A stretch of 12,353 nucleotides of DNA, from positions 1 to 12,353 of the forward strand of contig URTW01000043.1 in the NCBI GenBank assembly GCA_900550815.1, given 5' to 3'. This DNA comes from an uncultured Collinsella sp. (GTDB lineage Bacteria > Actinomycetota > Coriobacteriia > Coriobacteriales > Coriobacteriaceae). The notes below the pieces were generated by a model. That model saw only the letters and a list, made by a program, of their open reading frames with translations, was not told the origin of the DNA and ran no database searches. Positions 1-6,022 of this stretch are shown piece by piece (the stretch's first letter is position 1; every line of letters begins with the position of its first letter). The position numbers were made by a program, and so were the translations under genes.

Positions 1-72
1 TCCGTCGTTTGATTCGTTCTGGTTTTGGTAGCTCGTGACGGTGCGCGGGCTGAGCTCTAGAGACTCGAGTAT
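1..72 (-). other. Open frame continuing past the stop of the Gfo/Idh/MocA gene
   Basis: Reading on in the same minus-strand frame beyond the TAG at 73-75 gives 24 sense codons to the window edge, starting I-L-E-S-L-E-L. Full-length Gfo/Idh/MocA proteins often continue at this point with a segment of the type AKEILDSGELG. The residues AK-stop-ILESLEL therefore fit a continuation in which a Glu codon (GAG) became TAG. The following residues (SPRTVTSYQNQ) match the family less clearly. They also faintly resemble a LuxR-type recognition helix, which may be chance. The rest lies outside the window. Confidence 0.35.
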
Positions 73-483
73 CTACTTGGCCTGGGTGTCGCTGGGGTTG
101 GGGCGACGGTGCTGACCCACGAGCACGGGCACGCCGGCGGTCTCGGCCTCGGCGGCGAAGGCCTGGGCATCCTCCAGGTCGTTGGAGATCGGCTTTTCGA
201 CCAGCGGCACGATGTTGCGCTTCACAGCCTCGCGGGCAACGCCCAGGTGCAGGTCGTTGGGGGTGGCGATAATGACGGCCTCGGGCTTGATCTCGTCCAT
301 CATCTGGGCGGGATCGGTGTAAAACGGTACGCCGGCGGCCTCTGCCGTGGCGCGGGCGCCCTCAAAGGCGTCGGCGATGGCAACGAGTTCGGCCTCGGGC
401 TCCTCGGTGACAAAGCGGATGTGGTTGCGGCCCATGGCGCCGGCGCCGATAACGGCAATGCGGACGGGGTTGAGCTCAGACAT
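73..483 (-). CDS. Gfo/Idh/MocA-family oxidoreductase, truncated to the NAD(P)-binding domain
   Basis: The 136-residue product is the Rossmann half of a Gfo/Idh/MocA dehydrogenase, a family that oxidises or reduces sugars, inositols and related polyols with NAD(P). Visible family motifs are the dinucleotide-binding GAGAMG (residues 13-18), ATPNDLH (73-79) and the EKP motif (96-98) whose lysine is normally catalytic. Family members are usually about 330-400 residues. Here the frame stops just after the RRPNP segment, so the substrate-binding C-terminal domain is missing. The start is supported by AAGGAG five bases upstream of ATG. It is the last gene of a minus-strand group with an SDR and an MFS transporter, separated from the latter by a palindrome. 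I infer a nonsense-interrupted pseudogene; a sequencing error at the stop is also possible. Activity as it stands is unlikely. Confidence 0.8.
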   Translation of the reverse strand: MSELNPVRIAVIGAGAMGRNHIRFVTEEPEAELVAIADAFEGARATAEAAGVPFYTDPAQMMDEIKPEAVIIATPNDLHLGVAREAVKRNIVPLVEKPISNDLEDAQAFAAEAETAGVPVLVGQHRRPNPSDTQAK

Positions 484-513
484 TTCGACTCCTTAATAAT
501 GGTGACCGGTGAA

Positions 514-544
514 ATGCGACAAAGGGGCTGTCCCTTTGTCGCAT
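514..544 (-). repeat. Dispersed palindrome, copy 1 (13-bp arms, 5-nt loop)
   Basis: Arms ATGCGACAAAGGG (514-526) and CCCTTTGTCGCAT (532-544) are perfect inverted repeats around GCTGT. Two related copies occur at 9810-9842 and 11359-11389. On the minus strand, which is the direction of the genes here, it starts 8 nt after the stop codon of the MFS gene and lies between that gene and the Gfo/Idh/MocA gene. No T-run follows, so it is not a standard intrinsic terminator. It may be a REP-like element or an mRNA-end or attenuation structure inside the operon. Confidence 0.85.
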
Positions 545-552
545 CGGTGAAA

Positions 553-1809
553 CTAGGCGGACTTCTTCTTGCTGTCGGAGACCATCATGTAGACGGTGAG
601 CACGACGGCGATGGTGGCGATCACAATGGCGCCGTAGAAGGACTGCTGGTAGGCGGCGCTGCCGGCCTCGGCGTGATACAGCACGGCGGTGATGGGCTGG
701 CTGATCCAGGTGGAAGCGGCGTAGCCCAAAAACATGATGCCGTAGTTGACGCCGATGTTGCTGGTGCCAAAGGCGCCACCGGTGAGCGGCGGGTAGATGA
801 CGAGCAGGGCGCCAAAGCTAAAGCCGAGCAGGGCGAGCGCCACAAAGAACATGCTCTGCGTAAAGCTCATCGACATGATGACGAGTGCGACGATGGTGAC
901 GACAAGGCTGATGAGCAGCGACTTGTAGGCACCGAGCTTGTCGATGATCTGACCAAAGGACAGACGGCCAACCAGGTTGGCGCAGGTGTTGACGGAGACG
1001 ACCACGCCGCCGAGGGCGACGGCCGCGGCGCTCGTGGGGTCGGCGAAGAGCTGGACGGCGGCGATGGAGGCAACCTTGCCGACGAGCAGGGTACCGGCGG
1101 TAGCGGCGAAGGCGAAGGTGATGATGAGGACCCAGAAACGCGGGGTCTTGACCATCTCGCCCGGGGTGAGGTCGCCGAAGGTGCCGGCGTGCGCGCCGCC
1201 CTTGGGGGCCTCGAAGCCCTCGGGCAGCCAGCCGGCCTCGGGGGCCTTCAGGAACAGGGCGGAGGCGGCGATCGTCACAAAGAAGATGACGCCGAGTGCC
1301 TTAAGAGCGCCGAAGATGCCAAAGCTCGGGATCAGCAGCGAGGCGAGCACCGGGGACAGCACGGCGGGACCGGCGGTCGAAGCGGCCAGGGTGATGCCGG
1401 AGGCGAGACCCTTCTTGTCGATGAACCACTTTTGGCCGGTGGTGAGCGCCGGGTTGTAGCCCAGGCCGTTGCCGATGGCGGCGACGAGCGAGAACCACAG
1501 GTAGAACTGCCACGGCTCGGTGACGGTGCCGGACATAAACCAGCCCAGGCCGTAGCACACAGCGGCGGCGATCACGACGTTGCGCGGGCCGATCTTATCG
1601 GAGATGCGGCCGGCGAAGATGCCCGTCACGGCCATGATGGTCTGAAAGACCGGGAACGCCCAGGTAAGGGCGCTGGACCACTCGGGGTAGACGGCGAGCA
1701 GGTTCTTGCTCACGACGGAATACAGCGCGATTGAGCTGATGAAGAACATGGTGACGCACGCGGCGGAAAGCACGACGGCGCGACCCTTGTTGGAGTTGGT
1801 GGAAGCCAT
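553..1809 (-). CDS. MFS transporter of the oxalate/formate antiporter (OFA) type
   Basis: This is a 418-residue, very hydrophobic protein with about 12 predicted membrane segments, the normal length for the major facilitator superfamily. The loop after the second membrane segment carries MFS motif A as GRISDKIGPRNV (residues 67-78). The N-terminal half (YPEWSSALTWAFPVFQ, then a stretch rich in small residues with LGYNPALTTGQKWFIDKKGLASG) resembles OFA-family carriers, which exchange or import small organic acids such as oxalate, formate or lactate. The exact substrate cannot be read from the sequence. AAAGAG four bases before ATG supports the start. It lies 65 bp downstream of the SDR gene on the same strand, so it is probably cotranscribed and brings in, or exports the product of, the compound handled by the neighbouring oxidoreductases. 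Confidence 0.85.
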   Translation of the reverse strand: MASTNSNKGRAVVLSAACVTMFFISSIALYSVVSKNLLAVYPEWSSALTWAFPVFQTIMAVTGIFAGRISDKIGPRNVVIAAAVCYGLGWFMSGTVTEPWQFYLWFSLVAAIGNGLGYNPALTTGQKWFIDKKGLASGITLAASTAGPAVLSPVLASLLIPSFGIFGALKALGVIFFVTIAASALFLKAPEAGWLPEGFEAPKGGAHAGTFGDLTPGEMVKTPRFWVLIITFAFAATAGTLLVGKVASIAAVQLFADPTSAAAVALGGVVVSVNTCANLVGRLSFGQIIDKLGAYKSLLISLVVTIVALVIMSMSFTQSMFFVALALLGFSFGALLVIYPPLTGGAFGTSNIGVNYGIMFLGYAASTWISQPITAVLYHAEAGSAAYQQSFYGAIVIATIAVVLTVYMMVSDSKKKSA

Positions 1810-1874
1810 TGGACTCTTTCTAATCGATACGGGGGAGGAGCGGGCGTATCCGCGGGCCTCCCTGTTAGGTTGGT

Positions 1875-2756
1875 TTACTGGTCAGTCGGCTTGGCGACGC
1901 CGGACTCATCGGACCAAAGCTCGACACCCTTGTTCTTGAGGTAGTTGTCGGCATAAGCGCGACGGCCTCCGGGCTTGGCGGTGAGGTCGCCCATCATGTT
2001 GGAGAAGCCGCCGTCGACCTTGATAGCGTCGCCGGTGGTAAAGTCCGAGCGCTTGGACGCCAGGAACATGACGGCGTTGGCGATATCGCTGACCTCGCCG
2101 ATGCGACGCGTGGCGATCAGGCGACTGCGACTCTTTTCGACCTCGGGGTCGGCGTAGAAATTGGCCGACATCGGGGTCTTGACGAAGCAGGGCTCGACGC
2201 AGTTGGAGCGCACGCCGTAGGGGCCCCACTCGGCGGCGAGCATCTTGGACATCATGTTGACGCCGGCCTTGGTGGAGCTGTATACGCCCGAGAACGTCTC
2301 GGGGGAGTGGCTGGCGACGGTCGAGATGTGCACCAGGCGGCCCTGGCCGGCCTTGATCATCTCGCGACCAAAGCGCTGCGAGGTGATGAAGTAACCGGTG
2401 AGGTTGACGTTGAGCACCTGCTCCCAGTCGCTCAACGGCAGGTCCTCCATGGCGGCGAAGCGCAGGATGCCAGCGGTGTTGACAAGGACGTCGACGCGGC
2501 CGAAGTCGGCGATGGTGGCGTCGACGGCGGCCTGAACCTCGGCCTCGTTGGTGGCGTTCATCTTGTAGCCCTCGGCGTGGATGCCAAACTCGGCAGCGAG
2601 GTCGGCGGCTGCGGCCTTGACCTTTTCCTCGTTCAGATCGAGCAGGACGACGTTGGCGCCGTTGCGGGCGAACTCGCGGCAAATCTCGACGCCCATACCG
2701 CCGAGTGCGCCGGTCACGGCGCAGACATCGCCCTCGAGCTTAAGCCAGTTGCTCAT
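1875..2756 (-). CDS. SDR-family NAD(P)-dependent oxidoreductase with a C-terminal extension
   Basis: This is a classical short-chain dehydrogenase/reductase of 293 residues. Motifs in order are the cofactor motif TGALGGMG (15-22), D40 after beta-2 (an acidic residue there usually favours NAD over NADP), NTAG (93-96), the catalytic Ser/Thr region HISTVAS (143-149) and the catalytic pair Y159 and K163 in YSSTK. The core ends near the usual VDGGF motif (248-252). About 40 further polar residues follow, longer than the typical 250-residue enzyme. The alignment spacing puts T146 where the catalytic serine normally lies, with S145 beside it, so the exact nucleophile-orienting residue is uncertain. 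GAAGGGAAG five bases before ATG supports the start. It is the first gene of the minus-strand operon and divergent from a LysR regulator. Likely role: oxidation of a hydroxyl group on an unidentified carbon source. Confidence 0.88.
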   Translation of the reverse strand: MSNWLKLEGDVCAVTGALGGMGVEICREFARNGANVVLLDLNEEKVKAAAADLAAEFGIHAEGYKMNATNEAEVQAAVDATIADFGRVDVLVNTAGILRFAAMEDLPLSDWEQVLNVNLTGYFITSQRFGREMIKAGQGRLVHISTVASHSPETFSGVYSSTKAGVNMMSKMLAAEWGPYGVRSNCVEPCFVKTPMSANFYADPEVEKSRSRLIATRRIGEVSDIANAVMFLASKRSDFTTGDAIKVDGGFSNMMGDLTAKPGGRRAYADNYLKNKGVELWSDESGVAKPTDQ

Positions 2757-2989
2757 AGGAACTTCCCTTCTTGTGCCTCCCTGTGGGTCGTTCCCATTAA
2801 TCGACCCACGTGGTTTTCGCAGGTTATCGTATGCTTTGCATTTACGCAGGTGAATTGCATATTTGTTAGAATGGCGTTAACCGTAGGTTTACACTGTGCA
2901 ATGCAGTTTATGCTTAGCCGAGCGCGTGACCTGCGAAAACAACCCCCTGTGGCGCCATGTGGCCACGGGCGCGAAAACGGGAGATTGAC
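2757..2989. promoter_or_regulatory. Divergent promoter region between the SDR operon and the LysR gene
   Basis: This AT-richer 233-bp gap must carry promoters in both directions. GTTTTCGCAGGT (2813-2824) and its exact reverse complement ACCTGCGAAAAC (2929-2940) sit near its two ends, 104 bp apart. A separate hairpin, GTGGGTCG (2783-2790) with CGACCCAC (2802-2809), lies in the leader of the SDR gene. A weak minus-strand promoter candidate is TTCACC, a 17-nt spacer and TACGAT, reading into the SDR gene. LysR regulators commonly bind such shared regions, but no T-N11-A box is convincing enough to call. The regulatory role is inferred from position and symmetry. Confidence 0.5.
2783..2809 (-). 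promoter_or_regulatory. 8-bp inverted repeat in the SDR leader
   Basis: GTGGGTCG and CGACCCAC flank an 11-nt AT-rich centre, 27-53 bases upstream of the SDR start codon. It could be an operator or a leader hairpin; nothing in the sequence separates these. It has no T-run. Confidence 0.4.
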
Positions 2990-3868
2990 GTGTACGATCG
3001 ACGACTTGAGGCCATATCGGCCGCCGCGGAGCTGGGAAGCTTCTCGCGTGCGGCGGCAAAATTGCGCGTGTCGACCCCGGCGCTCGTCAAACAGGTGTCG
3101 GGATTCGAGGTCGAGTTCGGCATTACGCTGTTCGAACGCTCGCACTCGGGCGTCAAGGTGACGCCGGCAGGCGCTCTGCTGGTGGACGACGCGCGCTCGA
3201 TTATGCGGCAGTCCGAGGACGCGCTGCGCCGTGCCCGACGCGCGACGGGCGATGGCGGTGCCGTGCGCCTGGGCGTGTCGATGATGTGCCCGGGGCGTCA
3301 GACGCTGTCGATGTGGACGGGCGTACACGAGCTGGAGCCATCGTTGCGCTTCGAGATCGTGCCGGTGAGCGACCTCTACGACGAACGTGAATCCGTCATG
3401 CGCAACCTCGGTCGCGAGGTCGATGTGGTGCAGTCGAGTTTTTCGACCCCGCGCTGGGGTGATGCCTGCCAAAAGTTCCGCATTGTCAACGTGCCGTTTT
3501 ATATCGACGTGCCGCGCACGAGCCCGCTGGCGCGCAAGACACGCATTACGGTTGCCGACTTGGAGGGCATGCGCCTGCGCGTGCTCCGTCACGGCAACGA
3601 CGCAATGGACAGCCTGCGCATCGACCTTCTGGCCGACGGCGGCGTTGACGTGATCGACGTGGACAGCTTTGACTTTGCACTCTTTAACGAGGCAGAGGAA
3701 AAGGGCGACGCGGTGCTTACCTGCGGCGCATGGTCGGGGGTGCACCCTGCCTTTGTGGGCGTGCCGTTCCTATGCGGTCGCGAGGTGCCAGTCTTTCTGC
3801 ACTACCCGCTCGAGCCCACCCTCCAAGTCCAAAAATTCGTCAACGCCATGGCCCAACTTCTCAAGTAG
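2990..3868 (+). CDS. LysR-family transcriptional regulator
   Basis: The 292-residue product is a typical LysR regulator. An N-terminal winged helix-turn-helix spans about residues 3-60 (LEAISAAAELGSFSRAAAKL, then STPALVKQV and LFERSHSGVKVTPAG). A linker helix follows, then an effector-binding domain of the periplasmic-binding-protein fold from about residue 88. I chose the GTG at 2990 because it places the family's usual N-terminus (MYDRRLEA) at residue 1 and has GGGAG six bases upstream. The upstream in-frame ATG at 2957 adds eleven residues not normal for the family and has no good ribosome site. The gene is divergent from the SDR-MFS-oxidoreductase operon, the classic arrangement for a regulator of that operon. 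The effector is unknown, perhaps a substrate or intermediate of the pathway. Confidence 0.9.
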   Translation: MYDRRLEAISAAAELGSFSRAAAKLRVSTPALVKQVSGFEVEFGITLFERSHSGVKVTPAGALLVDDARSIMRQSEDALRRARRATGDGGAVRLGVSMMCPGRQTLSMWTGVHELEPSLRFEIVPVSDLYDERESVMRNLGREVDVVQSSFSTPRWGDACQKFRIVNVPFYIDVPRTSPLARKTRITVADLEGMRLRVLRHGNDAMDSLRIDLLADGGVDVIDVDSFDFALFNEAEEKGDAVLTCGAWSGVHPAFVGVPFLCGREVPVFLHYPLEPTLQVQKFVNAMAQLLK

Positions 3869-3904
3869 CTCATTTGGGACGGGTTTTTTGACTCCTTACA
3901 AAAT

Positions 3905-3944
3905 GAGGCCCTGGCCAAATGGCCAGGGCCTCACCACTTCTTTT
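3905..3944 (+). terminator. Probable terminator after the LysR gene
   Basis: A perfect 12-bp GC-rich stem, GAGGCCCTGGCC (3905-3916) and GGCCAGGGCCTC (3921-3932), closes a 4-nt AAAT loop and lies 36 nt after the LysR stop codon. The downstream side is T-rich but interrupted (ACCACTTCTTTT), so it is a reasonable but not ideal intrinsic terminator. Confidence 0.65.
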
Positions 3945-3972
3945 CAGGCTGCGAGAAAAAACTGTGTACGTA

Positions 3973-4076
3973 GGACCTCCCCGAGGGAGACGGGGTGTTT
4001 GCTCCGCGCGCAGTTTCGCAGCGAAGCGAGAATGTTTGAGCACGGAGTAAACACCCCGTCTCCCTCGGGGAGGTCC
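3973..4076. repeat. Long inverted repeat (34-bp arms) at the 3' end of the ABC operon
   Basis: The arms 3973-4006 and 4043-4076 are reverse complements except for one position, which would be a G-U pair in RNA (4001 against 4048). They enclose a 36-nt centre. Each arm also contains its own small palindrome (CTCCC-CGA-GGGAG). CGTAGG occurs directly at both outer edges (3969-3974 and 4076-4081). On the minus strand the repeat comes after the ABC transporter stop codon, and a run of six T's (3956-3961 on the plus strand reads AAAAAA) lies 11 nt beyond it. It could therefore help end ABC transcription. Its size and symmetry also fit a small non-autonomous mobile element (MITE-like). Which is right cannot be decided from one copy. 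Confidence 0.8.
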
Positions 4077-4102
4077 GTAGGGAGCGTAGGGGCTGTTTTG
4101 AG

Positions 4103-6022
4103 CTACTCCAGCTCAAACGCTCCGGTATAGAGCTGGTAGTAATACCCGCGCTTGGCGATCAGCTCGTCGTGGTTGCCGCGCTCGATGATGTGGCCGTGGT
4201 CCAGACAGATGATCGCGTCGGAGTTACGCACGGTGGACAGGCGGTGCGCGATGACAAACGTCGTGCGGCCCTCCATGAGCTTGTCCATGCCCGCCTGCAC
4301 GATGGCCTCGGTGCGGGTGTCAATGCTCGACGTGGCCTCGTCCAGAATCATTGCCGGCGGATCGGCGACGGCAGCACGTGCGATCGAAATCAGCTGGCGC
4401 TGGCCCTGCGACAGCTGTGCGCCGTTGCCGGTGAGCATCGTGTCGTAGCCGTCGGGCAGGCGGGTGATAAAGTCGTCGGCGCCCGCGAGCTTGGCCGCCG
4501 CGATGCACTCCTCGTCGGTAGCGTCCAGGTTGCCGTAGCGGATGTTATCCATCACGGTGCCGGTGAACAGGTTCACGTCCTGCAGCACCACGCCCAGCGA
4601 GCGGCGCAGATCTGCTTTGCGAATCTTATTGACGTTGATGCCGTCGTAGCGGATCTTGCCGTCGGCGATGTCGTAGAAGCGGTTGATGAGGTTGGTGATG
4701 GTCGTCTTGCCGGCACCGGTGGCGCCGACAAACGCGACCTTCTGGCCCGGCTTGGCAAACACGGACACGCCGTGCAGCACCTCGTGGTCGGGCGTGTAGC
4801 CAAAGTCGACGTTGTCCATGACCAGGTCGCCGCGCAGCGGCACGTACTCGATCTCGCCGGTTGCGCGGTGCGGATGTTTCCATGCCCACATGCCGGTGTG
4901 GTGGTCGGCCTCCTCGAGCTGCCAAGTATCGGGGTTCACCTGCGCGTTGACGAGCGTCACGTAGCCTTCGTCGGTCTCGGGCTTCTCGTCGATGAGCTCA
5001 AAGATGCGGTCGGCGCCGGCGAGGCCCATGACCACGGCGTTGATCTGCTGCGAGATCTGACCGATCTGTCCGCAGAACTGCTTGGTCATGTTGAGGAACG
5101 GCACCACGACGGCGATGGACAACGCCATGCCCGAGATGCTCAGGTTAGGCACGCCCAGCGCCAGGAAAATGCCGCCGGCCAGTGCGACCAGCACGTAGAG
5201 CAGGTTACCCAGGTTCATAAGGATGGGCATGAGGATGTTGGCGTACATGTTGGCCTTCTGCGAGACCTCGAAGAGCTTTTCGTTGCGCTCGTCAAAATCG
5301 GCTTCGGCGGCAGACTCGTGGCAGAATGCCTTGACGACCTTCTGGCCGTTCATGACTTCCTCGATATGGCCCTCGACCACGCCGAGCTCGGTCTGCTGCG
5401 CAATAAAGAAACGCGCGGAGTTGGAGCCGAGCAGCTTGGTCATAAAGGTCATAAAGGCGACGCCCGCCACAATGACCAGGCACATCCACACGCTGTAGTA
5501 CAGCATGATAAAGAACACCGTGGCGATGACGATGACCGTCATGAGCAGGTTGGGCAGCGACTGGCTGATCATCTGGCGCAGCGTGTCGATGTCGTTGGTG
5601 TAGTGGCTCATGATGTCGCCGCGCTGGTGCGTGTCGAAGTAGCGAATCGGCAGGTCCTGCATGCGGTTGAACATCTTCTCGCGCAGCTTCTCCAGCGAGC
5701 CTTGCGTAACGATGGCCATGGCGCGGTTCCAGAACAGCGAGGACAGGATGCCGACGCCGTAGATGCAGGCGAGGGTGGTCACGAGCTGTGCGATCTTGGG
5801 CTGTGCGGCTTCCCAATCGCCCGACTGCCACGATTCGCTAATAATCTGCAGAGCGCTCTGAAGGAAGGTCGCGCCGATGGAGTTGATGATGGCGCAGAGT
5901 ACCACGCCGACGACGACGAGGGGCAAAAGCACGGGGTAGAAGCCAAAGAGCGTCTTGATGAGGCGCGACATGGTGCCACCCTTGCGGTTGAGCGCGCGCT
6001 CGGCGGTCGTTGCCTTACTCAT
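4103..6022 (-). CDS. ABC exporter half-transporter, catalytically competent subunit
   Basis: The 639-residue protein is a fused membrane-ATPase half-transporter of the multidrug/lipid exporter type. About six membrane helices lie in residues 25-335 and the nucleotide-binding domain in about 396-639. ATPase motifs are canonical: Walker A GATGAGKT (433-440), Q-loop Q481, signature LSQGQ (537-541), Walker B MILDE with catalytic E562, and H-loop H593. A charged insertion of about 45 residues (roughly 350-395, with HHTGMWAW) sits between the two domains, as in many heterodimeric exporters. Its start overlaps the stop of the upstream ABC gene by 8 nt, and AGGAGG lies just upstream. A second possible start is M18 (MSRLIKTL). 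Paired with its neighbour it should form one heterodimeric exporter in the cytoplasmic membrane. The substrate is unknown; drugs or lipids are typical. Confidence 0.93.
   Translation of the reverse strand: MSKATTAERALNRKGGTMSRLIKTLFGFYPVLLPLVVVGVVLCAIINSIGATFLQSALQIISESWQSGDWEAAQPKIAQLVTTLACIYGVGILSSLFWNRAMAIVTQGSLEKLREKMFNRMQDLPIRYFDTHQRGDIMSHYTNDIDTLRQMISQSLPNLLMTVIVIATVFFIMLYYSVWMCLVIVAGVAFMTFMTKLLGSNSARFFIAQQTELGVVEGHIEEVMNGQKVVKAFCHESAAEADFDERNEKLFEVSQKANMYANILMPILMNLGNLLYVLVALAGGIFLALGVPNLSISGMALSIAVVVPFLNMTKQFCGQIGQISQQINAVVMGLAGADRIFELIDEKPETDEGYVTLVNAQVNPDTWQLEEADHHTGMWAWKHPHRATGEIEYVPLRGDLVMDNVDFGYTPDHEVLHGVSVFAKPGQKVAFVGATGAGKTTITNLINRFYDIADGKIRYDGINVNKIRKADLRRSLGVVLQDVNLFTGTVMDNIRYGNLDATDEECIAAAKLAGADDFITRLPDGYDTMLTGNGAQLSQGQRQLISIARAAVADPPAMILDEATSSIDTRTEAIVQAGMDKLMEGRTTFVIAHRLSTVRNSDAIICLDHGHIIERGNHDELIAKRGYYYQLYTGAFELE

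Noticed and set aside
52..69. Clustered SacI, XbaI and XhoI sites, suggesting a vector linker
   Set aside because: The hexamers lie in an open frame that plausibly continues the oxidoreductase. No other vector sequence is visible, so chance is more likely.
1..72. LuxR-type helix-turn-helix in the frame beyond the stop (LSPRTVTSY)
   Set aside because: Only nine residues match, and no flanking LuxR sequence can be seen within the window.
73..75. TAG read as an amino acid (recoding)
   Set aside because: Other genes in the window (LysR, AAA/DUF4143, TIGR04076, MFS) end normally with TAG, so reassignment is not supported.
109..1734. Long plus-strand open frame antisense to the MFS and oxidoreductase genes
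   Set aside because: Its product is a low-complexity Gly/Asp/His-rich sequence with no family motifs. It is the usual antisense shadow of GC-rich genes with good ribosome sites on the other strand.
2957..2989. Upstream ATG start for the LysR gene
   Set aside because: It adds eleven basic residues not typical of the family, without a ribosome site. The GTG at 2990 has GGGAG at good spacing and gives the standard N-terminus.
3669..4130. Open frames on both strands across the long inverted repeat
   Set aside because: They encode the same peptide stretch on both strands only because the repeat is palindromic, and they have no plausible ribosome site.
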